Under the pieces are notes generated by a model. The model worked only from the letters and a program-made list of their open reading frames with translations, was not told the DNA's origin and did not search any database. A stretch of 64,000 bases of DNA from Chondrilla cf. caribensis (taxonomy: Eukaryota; Porifera; Demospongiae; Chondrillida; Chondrillidae): positions 3,078,501-3,142,500 of the forward strand of contig OZ026557.1 in NCBI GenBank assembly GCA_964020155.1, given 5' to 3'. Each line of letters opens with the position of its first letter. Within the stretch, counting starts at the first letter, position 1. This document shows positions 49,650 through 60,964 of the stretch, in pieces. The translations under genes and the position numbers were made by a program.

Positions 49650-51092
49650 ACAATCCCTCAAGATCAATAGGCCAATAGTATATGCATAGAATCTAATAGT
49701 ACAATAATGCTTACTGGCTGTAATGCTTAGTGGTATATCTATTAGGTAGTGTTTATATATCTGCTGTTAAATTTTCGCATAGTCTTAATAACATACAGTG
49801 AGATTGTGTTTTATGAGTGTCATAATTATATTAGATATAATTATAATAATATGCTTCTGTGCAAAGTGCATGTAATTGCAAGAGCTTACATGAGAGAGGA
49901 TGTGGTGTTAAATTAGTATAATGTAGTATACAGTCTGCACCTAGCAATTATGGAGCACAAACCCAATACTAATCTACCTCCACATGCACATGCAATTGAT
50001 AAAAGAGCAGCCAATTGCAATGTGCATGAGAAAGCTTCTGAAAGTATAGTTGTGTTGAGTATTATTTGTATAGCATGTAATTTTGTAGGTTTGCTTGCAT
50101 GCATGCAGTCAAGAGATCTAGAAGGCTGCCAAAAACACCCCGAATCAGCGATGCCAATGCTGAAATATAGACAAGGATTATGGTAACACCTCATTGTACA
50201 GCCACAGGAATCCAATGAGGAAACGTTATGCACTTTATAAATCCATCAAGTAAGAGTCTAGTTATTTTAATCCAATATTTCAACTACACAGGACTTGTCA
50301 ACAACCGAACAGGTATTTAGAGATACTGTCTGTCGTTAACCAAAAATAGACATGGATTCCAACACTATACCAAGATGGAAAGACAAACCTTTGCCAAAGT
50401 CACCAACTGCTGATGCCAAACAATGGACAATGTTGGACAATCATTGAGTGTATCCGAAGAGATTTGACAGAGAATATCCATGCCAACACCCTCCAAGGCA
50501 AGGTCGAAGGGGCCTTAGTAGAAGACAACCTTCAGGTTTGGATATCTGTTTTTAGTTCATAGCTACCTATCCCTTTTGAACAAGTCATTATACTCACGAT
50601 ACAGTAACTGTTACAATGATTAATGCTTACAATATGTTATTCATCCGCAGTGTGTACTGAAGCATTATTATGGTATGGAAGTTCTATGATAGTGATAGGC
50701 GTCCTAGATTCCAAATCAGAAGGAAACTGGGAGCGCGGATACAAACGGCAAGACGAGTAGACGTGTGGCTAATGGAAACTGTCTCCGTACGAGAAAAAAA
50801 AACGCGACCTTCCTACGGCATTCGTTGTGAAACGGTAAGTATGGTGGCCACCGTGCGCCGTAACCGTTATCTCACAAGATCGATTTTTGTGGACTCCCGT
50901 GGTAGCTACACAATGTCGTGTGCATGACCAATGTGTCTTATTTTAATTAGTGGTGCGATGTTGACCCTGCGGAGGAGATATCGCCCCACCCATTCTCAAT
51001 ATCTTATTCGTTGACCGCCATATCTCCATTGTGAATTATCCGAACAGCTAGTGTTATTTGTGTTGCACTTGGTGAGGAAAGTATCTCATAAA
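49650..51092. other. Intergenic region before gene C
   Basis: No supported gene. From about 50920 it is similar to the region upstream of gene D (around 57410), so the duplicated segment includes at least 170 bp of promoter-side DNA. A conserved 'TCCGAACAGCT' lies at 51038-51048, as in D and E. Bases 50280-50830 are unassigned. Confidence 0.45.
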
Positions 51093-53422
51093 ATGATCGC
51101 TTTGGTGTCCTTGATGTTCGTGGCCATGGTGACTACAGGTGAAGATTTATTAGATAACCATACCTTCTGTACCAGTATTAGGGTATGAATGTATTGATTC
51201 AGAAACGGTGTGATTCAACTCGGTAGGACTCATCTTTTTCCAGTGGGATTATAGTTTCCTCGCGTGCATATCCTGTTCCCCATCCCTGAACAACTTCAGC
51301 ATGCACTACTGTTGTTCGTAATAGCTGTAAATACATTTAGTATAGCTGTGAGTAGGTAGGACTGCCTGTTTTACCTTTTGGCTTGTGTGTGGCTTGTTCC
51401 TATCACATATACAACCCTATCCAATTGGACTTAATCCTGCAGAAGAATCACTACATACCAGTTTCATGACAATGTTACAGTAGTAGTTTACATGTTGCAT
51501 GACATACATGTTACATAACATCTGTGTTGAGAGACATACATTATAGCTGTTACATTTTAGGCTTGTTTGTCTCTTATTTTATTTTTAATGGTATGTTTTT
51601 GATCTGTTTTCCTTCTCTTTCTGCAGTGAACTCACAGTAAGTTTATGCACAAACCTCCACCCCTACGCTGTAGTGCAGTGTATGCAGCTTTCATTGTATC
51701 ACTTATCTACGCGGTATTGTGTTAATAATATTATTATTATCACACTGCAGCACAGTTGTATGTGTACAATATGAATGCTGATGTACTCATGGTTTTTCTG
51801 TCATGATATTATGAAGTCCACAAATGTTCCTTTTGATTATAATCCTAATATATTATGCACTTTAATCTATTGCACTATAGTTCACACACTGTTATACTTC
51901 ACATGCTAATGTGTAATATCTTAAATTGTGCACAGGTGTGTGAATTACACTGGAACTGTATGCAGGGATGTTATTGGGTCTGGACCAGTGTTCGTGGACT
52001 CTGCCACTGAAGCTGGATTTGAGGCCTACAAACAGAACTACACTTCCCTTGGTGTGAATGTTGATGCCAAATGTGAGGCCTTCCTAAGAGCCCAGTACTG
52101 TGGTCTGTCCACCCTCACATGCACAGGGCAGGTACGCTGTGGTCCGTATACTGATGAACAGATTGGCCAGTGTGGAGTCAATTCTTGCCCATGTTCAGGA
52201 TCTGGCTTCGTCCAACAAGCCTGTAATGCTGGGTTACAGTTTGGTTATTCTGTTATTGGTGGAGGTGTCAGCTACTACCAAAAAGGACAGCAGCCAGCAG
52301 GGATGAACTGCACTGCTATCAACATACGTGAGTACTGGAATGATTGGCCACTTGTAGGCAATTATAGGTGTGGAATTTATACGTGCAAGTGTGATGCATA
52401 CACCTACGTATTATGTGTGGGTGTGATTGCATTTGTTGGCGTAAGCAGTCAAATGCGAAGAGTTAACAATATCATTGTATCATAAACATGGTTTTATTTC
52501 AGTCTGTTACTCATACTCCTGTGATATAAAGGGGAACTGACGTCAAAAATAAGTTGATCTCAAATGTTAGATATTAATGTGTAAGTAATGGTGGTGACAT
52601 TAATTTTTACATTGTGAGCTTAGTTTAGGAGAAAATGGTCCACTAAGGGATTATGACGTCATGTTTCATAACGTTGCTGACGTCATTAGTAGCCTTTTCC
52701 CATACTTATTGGAAAGGGAAGCCATGCCGTTCTGTATTATGACTTTGCAATACAGAACATCACATCGCACCTTTTTCGGCATTCTGCAGCTTCGCGTTAA
52801 CTTTAGCGATCTTGCGAAAGCAAAGACACTCGTTTTCCCTTCCTATTATAGCGCTTTTGCCACAAGAACACCAAGATATTTGACTGTCTTGTCTTTAACT
52901 GCCGATAGAATGTGACTCTTCATCACTACTATTCGAATCATGTCCCTAAGCAAGTTCGCCGGGGTTATAAATGGGTTCAAACTAATCAGGAGGACTCCTG
53001 CCATATTCTTTAGTATGCAAAAATTCAGCAAGATACTACCATTATGACATGAAACCGCAAGAAAAATGGCGCTTACGAGGCCGAGTTTGAAGATGCCATA
53101 CGCCTCCAATAATTGGCAGATGATCGAAGATTCAAATATCAATTTCAGGGTTCTGAGACTGTACATTCTACAAGTTTCTAATGTAAAAAGAACATTGAAA
53201 ATTTGATGTCAGTTCTCCTTTAAGCATAGTGTATGACAATATTAAATACACTTCAAGGCCTACGTGTCATCTCCTGGAATAACTAACCTAAGGCTTGTCA
53301 ATCCAATCCTTTCTCTTTCCCGATGTATAGCATGTCCTAGTGCTGCAATGGGTCTGAAGTTTTCACTCATTGGATTGCTGGCTACAACTGTGATCACCTC
53401 ACTAGGAGTGGTAGTCCTGTGA
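51093..53422 (+). CDS. Family-2 GPI-type cysteine-rich protein, gene C
   Basis: Four exons: 51093-51138, 51627-51636 (10 nt: TGAACTCACA), 51936-52327 and 53331-53422, giving 179 aa. The signal peptide MIALVSLMFVAMVTTVNSQ ends just before Cys20. The domain has Cys20, Cys28, 'GPVFVDS' at 35-41, and ten further cysteines, with sequons at NYT (twice) and NCT. The hydrophobic tail is about 156-179 with a likely attachment site near Ser153. Exons 1, 2 and 4 are in phases 1, 2 and 1, and all junctions read through. Intron 3 is about 1 kb because of a MITE, against about 82 bp in genes A and D. It is a GPI-anchored surface protein by inference, possibly a ROR-type CRD. Confidence 0.85.
52527..53222. 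mobile_element. MITE with TA target duplication in intron 3 of gene C
   Basis: AAGGGGAACTGACGTCAAAA at the left and, inverted, AAGGAGAACTGACATCAAAT at the right, each flanked by TA (52527-52528 and 53221-53222). It is about 692 bp between the TAs. This fits a Tc1/mariner-type non-autonomous element. The homologous introns of A and D lack it, so it came after the duplication. Confidence 0.8.
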
Positions 53423-53600
53423 ACAATCCCTCAGGATCTGTAGGACAACATGTGCAAAGAACACGTACATTGATAGGCTAGGATTAAAAAAGGTTGTAAA
53501 CGGGTAGCTTTTTCAAATGGATAGTTTATAGTTTGTAGTTATTGCACATGTATTATGATACTTTGTAGTGGTTTGAATTTTTGTGGTGATATGATGTACA

Positions 53601-53627
53601 GGGACCTCCAGTCCCTTGTGAGGTCCC
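53601..53627 (+). other. 3' hairpin after gene C
   Basis: GGGACCTC ... GAGGTCCC, the same stem as at 48882-48908, with a slightly different loop (cagtcccttgt-like). Confidence 0.5.
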
Positions 53628-53789
53628 TATCAACAGAGCAATGTGATGGAAGTACGTGATGTCAACCACAATCAACAGTTCCTACTCACCACAGTGTTCC
53701 TCGGATGCCGTGTTCACTTGAATGTACCTACCCGGAAAGGTTATCATTTCCAACTTGCCTCAGCATGACCTTTGTGTGGAAAGTTTTAT

Positions 53790-53790
<1 letters not shown>

Positions 53791-53832
<42 letters not shown>
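53791..53832 (+). repeat. (GT)n microsatellite
   Basis: About 42 bp of uninterrupted GT. Confidence 0.95.
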
Positions 53833-53836
<4 letters not shown>

Positions 53837-54334
53837 CATTCTAAATAATATACGTATGTAGCTACACGTCATTAATGCGTCTTTGTGTTTCTGATTCGCT
53901 TTGCCCTGCAGTCCTTATTCATTATCATGCGCTATCCGGTACGTGTAAAAGCACCATACGCTGAAAAAAAGACCTAGAAGGGTCCATCTGTTATAATAGC
54001 AAGGGATCCGGATAGCTATAATCATGATAGTACAGTACCAGGTACTGTACAACCGTTGCGCAATCGACCAATATGGCCGTACAAGACTGTATAATACAGT
54101 AGTTCCTGTTGTTGCAAGTGATCCAATGAACCTGCGATTTATATAGGAAACTCGCTCATCTGGATCAACGTGCTTGGAAAGACCAGGCGGACCGATGTTT
54201 GTTTTCAATGCCGGAGGTATGTATGCGTGGTGCATGAGTGTCTTATGGTCGATGAACGGTATATTTCTGTAGCTATTGTTCTGCTCTGTCGCTACATGTA
54301 CAGACGGTATGCAACGTCCGAATAATATTATAAA

Positions 54335-54545
54335 GCATCAATTAACGGACACCGCCTATATTCGGACACCTAAATTTGGCTATTTCTTGGAAACTATGAA
54401 ACCTACCGACTCCCAATAAACTTTGTTTAATTTTATAGGGCATTAGTTTACATGTAGTCGCTCTCCACTCAGGAAAATAACATCTTCGGATGAATCGGCA
54501 AAGGCCTATTCTGGTCACCTGCATATCACGTGACTGTATCGACTG
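54335..54545. repeat. Dispersed repeat, copy 2
   Basis: A diverged match to 44965-45190: 'tcggacacctaaatttggctatttcttgg', 'gaaacctaccgactcccaataaa' in broken matches. Probable DNA-transposon debris. Confidence 0.55.
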
Positions 54546-54997
54546 GAACTGCTACCAGATACCAGATAGAGCACCTTAGCTCGGGGACCTGCTATTGCAC
54601 CCAAACTCATACGCTGGTCCAAGAAAAGGGATCTTCTAGCTCCTAAATTGTGGACTTCGATGTTAAATTTGATATGCTATAACTAAACTAATAATAGTAA
54701 TTAAGGCCTCATCTATAAAATTAATAGCCTGGAACAGCCAAATAGCAGACAGGGTAGGTACAGGTAGGATTAACGTTGTGTATATGTACAAACTTTAAGA
54801 TAGTTGTCTTGAAAAGTGACAAATGTCTTTAAAATGTTTGTCTGGGAAGAATGCTGCCTAAAAAACAACAGTTAGACTAGGCACACTATGTCAGAGTAGC
54901 TTTCTCAACCATGCAGCAACTTCCAATCGAGCTCATATTTTTGATCCGGCAGCAGGAGTCATTGACACTGATTAAACATATTATAGTTATGAATGGA

Positions 54998-55265
54998 GTT
55001 CAATATAAAAGTTCATATTGACCAACACGGATCCAGTTCATGGTGATAGAGTAGGGCTGCCCTCTTTTGGAGCTAATGAGGGTGGCCAGGTGATTATACA
55101 TGATGGTGGTTTCCTTACTGAGGCCGCCAAGAGTTGAGAAGACCAGATGTGTAAAACTGCCATGTTCCACCTCACGGATCCATCCACCATAAGCTCGCTT
55201 CTTCATCTGTTCACACTTCCGATAGCATTGGGTGTAAAGGGGTGTTGCGGTAGCTTCTGGCATAA
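54998..55265 (-). mobile_element. Sponge-type retroelement fragment
   Basis: An 87-codon frame on the minus strand reads 'YTQCYRKCEQMKKRAYGGWI', 'EVEHGSFTHLVFSTLGG' and 'SSKRGQPYSITMNWIR'. It matches in order residues about 325-400 of the element at 3582-4901 ('CYRKHEQEKRRAYEARV', 'EVERGTFSPIVLSTCGG', 'SSKHGKPYNQTIQFIR'). It is a short internal piece of a different copy of the same element class. Confidence 0.8.
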
Positions 55266-57526
55266 GGGTTGAAAGGAGTTGTGGATATGTACCTACAATA
55301 CATTCAGTAATACTATCCGCCTACAGCTGATTGGGTGCATGTGTACATAGTCTAAATGAGATGCGTATGCATGGGTACATAATAATGTAATGTTTATACA
55401 AGGGTACGCATGAATATAGGTATAGTAACTACACCACCCACCTGCCACATTTTGACCTAATAAGGGCACTTTCCCAGAGTGAGGAACATGTGCTGAATCA
55501 TAGTCTAGTCACTGGTTTGAGTACACGTGCTGTATGGGCGTGTTTTCGAGTACACAGTTCCGTGTCATTGTTCTTGTTGTTGTAGAAGTGAACCGAATGG
55601 GTGTGGTTCGAATACCTTCTCTAACGTTACTAAAAATAGCTTCTTGAACCAACAACCCACTCCGCACACAAGGCCCATTAGCTAGGGTAGACGTTGATAA
55701 GCGCCCTCCTGTACACACTGCGTAAGAAATTGTCGACGTTGTCGATGTTGATTCTTCGTTGGGCCACTCATCCTCGCAGTGACCCGCTTATCGGTTGAAA
55801 ACGAATATAACCATTTCTGTGTATGGGAGGCCTCGGAACATTCGCTGATTTTATCGAAAACAAAGAGCTAAGAGCTGGGACATAGATTCTCAATGGTTGG
55901 AGTAACGACTTTCGAAAAGTTTAATTTCAGAACTATTTTCAGTCGTCTCTTTTTAAAACGGCGAGTCAATGGGACTATTTTCAATACGTTGTGGCTTTTG
56001 TTTGCGATGACCACGTTGACGCTGAAACACCGCGTATTTGCTACTCTTCCATTGACTCTCACCGATAGTCGCATCACTGTAAATAATCGTGCAGCAGACG
56101 ATAACGACATTTTTGCAATACGAAAATGTATGAACGAATCGTCGAATGTGATTTATTTTTTTTTTCATTTCGATTCATTTCCCACTTTGTGGCCCACCGT
56201 GCCCGGACTACATCTTTCGTAAATTGGGACCATGCAGGCCTCACCAAGACAGTGGACTCCCAGTGACTGTTTGTCTCTGTACATGACCCCCTGAGTCCTT
56301 GGTCTTTTATAGCACGTTTGTTGTCCTAATGTTCATTATTTGACTATTAACTTCTGATTCCAGTATGCATGCACTTATCGCAACATCACTCCCTATGAAC
56401 CTTGAAATGCAGTAATGGATATTAAGCTACACTTAATCCCTTACTAATACTTTTGATCTTAGTACAATATCCAAATAAAATTTAAATTACTTAGGAATTT
56501 CATAGCATCCTGTTTGAACATTGACTTCCTAACCATTGACTGTGGTACACATGTGCGTCTGGTTAGGACATATCGTAAGCCTTGTGGTGCTACATACATT
56601 ATGTGGAAGCTACATAACTCTCAAGTAGGTAAGTATGTACAGTGCCATGTACTCTCATCCTCTGAAGACATATTTCTTCCATTCCATAGAAATTATACAT
56701 GACAGCAATAGACCCTTACATACCACTTATCTGTGGAAGTGTACACATGTGGAGTGATTTCATGCTTGTTACTAAAAATAAGCCTCTGGCTTCCTTCCTA
56801 CAATAACAATTAGCATTGCTGTTGAGCCTAACATACCAACGTAGCCCACCTGGAATGTATGGGTGTGGTATAGTAAGGGTGTGGTACACAGGTCTGAATA
56901 GAGCTGTACACACATGATATTATCCAGTAGATCTTCAACAACAGATCCAGTCTTGGTATGTTCCCCTATAGTGTATGTTTTGAGCAGGATTAACAGCTGC
57001 TTACTCACAACTGAACTTATTCTTCACTGACAAAATGTACTAAATGTTGAATAAGGTAAAGTTAAGAAGGTAACACAGCAACAGCAGTAATGTGACAGGA
57101 TTGATACAGTGGATTTTCACTTTAGAGGTGAGGTTTATTTTCAAAATGGAATTCAGTTTCATTGTATATGTCACAATGCGGGAGAGTAGCTTCAGACGGG
57201 AATATTTGTATGGCATAACACATCCCAATGTTGTTTCAAATGGGTCATAATAAGATGATTAACAATGGAGTGGAGCCCTGGAATGTTTTGGGAGTGTCCT
57301 GAAATGTTGCGGGAGTGTGAGGTATAATTAATACAATAGTAGCCGATGAGAGGCTGCATGTTTGTAGCGGCACGTGATCCAAATTTTTTGGTGGCCCATG
57401 GTACACATGACCAATGGTTCTTATTTTTAGTAGTGATGCAATGTTTATTTGACCCCATCGGAGCAGGTTACGCCCCTCAATACCATGGACGCCTGGCAAA
57501 TTACAGACTCCACCCACTCCAGATAC
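55266..57526. other. Intergenic between genes C and D
   Basis: No supported gene. 55440-56240 is less AT-rich than its surroundings and has several medium reading frames on both strands, none with a recognisable motif. 57340-57520 is the conserved upstream flank shared with gene C. Confidence 0.35.
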
Positions 57527-57534
57527 CTTATAAG
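57527..57534 (+). promoter_or_regulatory. TATA-like box of family-2 gene D
   Basis: CTTATAAG, preceded by ACTCCAGATAC and followed 35 bp later by TTCTCCGAACAGCT. The same three elements at the same spacing lie before gene E (box at 60660-60667). The ATG is 84 bp after the box. Confidence 0.7.
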
Positions 57535-57617
57535 TTGACTGGCATACCTCCACCGTGCATTCTCCGAACAGCTCAGAGCTCCTTCTTAGCGTGGGTGAAG
57601 TACAGTAACTGGATAAA

Positions 57618-59005
57618 ATGATCGCTTTGGTGTCCTTGATGTTTGTGGCCATGATGACCACAGGTGAGGACTTATTAAATAATCATACTATCTGTGCCAC
57701 TATTTGGGTATGTATGTATTGAAACGGTGTGATTTGACTTAGTAGGTCTTATCTTTTTGCCGGTATAATGATAATTTCCTCACCTGCATATCCTGTATTC
57801 CACCCTTGAATAACCTCAACATGCACACCTGCTGTTCGTAATAGCTGTAAATTCAATGATTGTAACTGTGGGTAGGTGGGGCTACCTGTTTTATCTTTTG
57901 GCTTGTGTGTGGCTTGTTCCTATCACGTATACTACCCTATCCAATTGGACTTAATCCTGCAGAAGAATTACTACATACCTGATTTATGACAATGTAGTCA
58001 TTTACATGTTGCATGACATACAGGTTACATAACATCTTAGTTGAGAGACATACATTATAGCGGTTACATTTTAGGCTCAAGTTTGTTGCTTATTTTATTT
58101 TTAATGCTATAATTTTGATCTGTTTTCTTTCTCTTTCTGCAGTGAACTCACAGTACGTTTGCACACAAACCTCCACCCCTACACTGTTGTGCAGTGTATG
58201 CAGCTTTCATTGTATCACTTATCTACTCGGTATTGTGTTAATAATATTATTGTTGTCACGCTGCAGCCCGGTTGTATGTGTTCAATATGAACACAGATGT
58301 ACACATGGGTTTTTCTGTCATGATTATAAGTCCAAAAATGTTCCTTCTGATTATATTCCAAATATGTTATGCTTGCACTATTGTTCACACACTTATATTT
58401 TACATGTTAATTTGTATCTTGAATTGTGCACAGGTGTATGAATTACACTGGGACAGTATGCAGGAATGTTATTGGGTCTGGACCAGTGTTCGTGGACACT
58501 GCCACTGAAGCTGGATTTGAGACCTACAAAAGGAACTACACCTCATTTGGTGTGAATGTTGATGCCAAGTGTGAGGCCTTTCTAAGAGCCCAGTACTGTG
58601 GTCTGTCCACCCTCACATGTACAGGGCAGGTACGCTGTGGTCCGTATACTGATGAACAGATTGGCCAGTGTGGAGTCAATTCTTGCCAGTGTGGAGGATC
58701 TGGCCTCATCCAGCAAGCCTGTAATGCTGGGTTAAAGTTTGGTTTTGCTGGTATTGGTGGAGGGATAAGCTACTACAGAACGGGACAACAGCCAGCAGGG
58801 ATGAACTGTACTGCTACGTTCAACATACGTGAGTACCAGAAAGAATGGTAACAACATCAGTGGAGTAACTGCTATTGTTGATCCAATCTTTTCTCTCTCC
58901 TGATGTATAGCATGTCCTCCTAGTGCCGCAATGGGTCTAAAGTTTTCACTCATTGGATTGCTGGCTACAACTGTGATCACCTCACTAGGAGTGCTGGTCC
59001 TGTAA
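57618..59005 (+). CDS. Family-2 GPI-type cysteine-rich protein, gene D
   Basis: Four exons: 57618-57663, 58143-58152 (10 nt, same sequence as in gene C), 58434-58828 and 58911-59005, giving 181 aa. The signal peptide is MIALVSLMFVAMMTTVNSQ. The domain starts CMNYTGTVC and keeps the 12 cysteines of gene C. It has one extra codon near the end of exon 3 (ATFNI) and one in exon 4 (PCPPSAA). It ends in the hydrophobic GPI-type tail. The donor of the microexon is gtacgt, weaker than gtaagt in A and C. It is the most compact member and probably functional. Confidence 0.85.
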
Positions 59006-60659
59006 GCAATCCCTCAGGATCTGTAGGACAACATGTGCAAGGAACACGTACATTGATAGGCTAGGATTAAATTAGGTTGTAAACTGGTAGCTTTTTCAAA
59101 TGGATAGTTTGCAGTTTGGAGTTATTGCACATGTACAATACTTTACTTTGTAGTGGTTGAATATTTGTGATAATATGATGCACAGGGACCTCCTGTCTCT
59201 TGTGAATTCCCTATCAACAGAGCGATGTGATGGAATTACATGTTGTCAACCACAACCTGGAAGGCTCCTACTCACCGCAGCGTTCCTCAGATACCATGTT
59301 TACTTGAATGTACCCACACGGAAAGGTGTCTATTGCAACCTACGTACCTCAACATGACTATGTGTGAATGGTTGTGCAATAACAACAACTCAACATGTGT
59401 ACCAAGTTCATAATGAACGTGGGAGTATATTGACTATTAATATAATAATAATTATATATGTACACATAATAATATGTATTAGCTATAGCAGTATTATGTA
59501 TGTGGACGTGTATGCACATACATGTACGTATATAGCTATGATGTCACATGCTCATGCAAATTCATAATGTGATTGGATGCATCCTCGATCGCCTCATTTT
59601 ACATATAAGGAAGTGACCGGGGATAGGGCCTGGCTACGTGAAACTATGTATGTGTAATCTCACTTAACCCAAACCCATTTTGGTCTCTAATTTTGAAATT
59701 GAAGTGAGAATGAGTTTGGATTACGTAATGAGCTGTCTGTGATATTGCCGCATGGTGCCAGTATGTAGGCAGTGACTTGCAGTCATTTCAGTCGTTTCCA
59801 GCTGCCTCATAGGTGGACTTTGATCAATGATACTTATTATGGTACCCTACCAGGTCTTGAAGAATAGTATTCAAGAGAATTTCCACTTATATGTGCAGCC
59901 AACTCTCAACCATGTATTACATAAAATATATTAAATTGTTATCTTTCTTGGAAATTGAGCCTCTTTATATATTGTGCTCCTACATAATATTATAATTATA
60001 ATGCTTCGTGGTGTTGTATTGGTTCATATTCAACGCTAATATTATAATAGCATGCGCGCATTTGTGAGCATTCGAATAATGGCCATTGAAACTCTTTCAC
60101 AATAGTTTTTAGTGCAGATTCCGAACCTGCAGGTGATTGTGAGTGTATATGAGTTTTATCAGGTCCATGGGATTAGCCCATCCACCCACATGCAGTGGCA
60201 TGAGAGGCTAACTGTTTGTTTATGATGTTCTTGTCGTTATAAGTTTTGCTCTCGATTTTTCCATTACAAATAGTGCAATTATGCTCTTAACAGCTCTTCA
60301 GAATGAAAGGTTTATGTTTCGGAATGTATCAGAGCAAATAAAGCATGTGATAGTGAAAGCAGCCATAATTACAGTTACAGCATATTCACTAACTCTGCAT
60401 TGGGTTGAAAGAGTATGGCCATGGTGATTACTAAGTATCATTGACAACAAGGCATCCAGTCAGAAGTTGAATAGATTCTGTGTGAGCACTTCCTCGTCTT
60501 TAACTCCATAATGGATCGATCACACATGGTTCTGAGAGGTATCCATAAGCACAGACCTTGCTAGTGGTGTTGTGATGGAAGGACTTTGTTATTCAAACAC
60601 ATTCGTGTGCCCACTTGTCTCCTTTGAGACCTCACGAAGTCAGACTCCACTCCAAATAC
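59006..60659. other. Intergenic between D and E
   Basis: Up to about 59360 it matches the 3' flanks of genes A and C. Beyond that it is unassigned AT-rich DNA. From about 60600 the conserved upstream sequence of gene E begins. Confidence 0.4.
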
Positions 60660-60667
60660 CTTATAAG
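60660..60667 (+). promoter_or_regulatory. TATA-like box of truncated gene E
   Basis: CTTATAAG with the same neighbours as the gene D box, 99 bp before the ATG at 60759. Confidence 0.65.
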
Positions 60668-60758
60668 GAGGGAGTAGCATACCTCCACTGCGTATTCTCC
60701 GAACAGCTTCAGAGGCCTACTCAGTGTTCCACTTGGTGAAGTATAGTATCCAGATAAA

Positions 60759-60804
60759 ATGATCTCTTTGGTGTCCTTGATGTTCGTGGCCATGGTGACT
60801 ACAG
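60759..60804 (+). pseudogene. Family-2 gene E, exon 1 only
   Basis: ATG plus 46 nt encoding MISLVSLMFVAMVTT, followed by the conserved gtgagg donor and about 35 bp of intron 1 matching gene D. The match then stops at about 60840. No microexon, domain exon or tail exon follows before the window end. A Penelope-like element lies downstream. Promoter and signal exon are intact, so a chimeric or truncated transcript is possible. Confidence 0.75.
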
Positions 60805-60964
60805 GTGAGGACTTATTAGATAATCATACCATCTGTGCCACTTTAAAAATTCACCTTATCTGGTGCACATGTACTGTAGCTAAAACAATAATAGTTAGGT
60901 GGATTGAATCAAACTACATGCAGCTATATTTTTGGAAAAATCCTCTCGGATTCAGGAGCTTTTA

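Noticed and set aside
55893..56222. 109-codon frame in a less AT-rich block
   Set aside because: No motif, open on both strands, no splice or promoter support.
57245..57661. 138-codon minus-strand frame
   Set aside because: Antisense to the conserved promoter and exon 1 of gene D. No recognisable motif.
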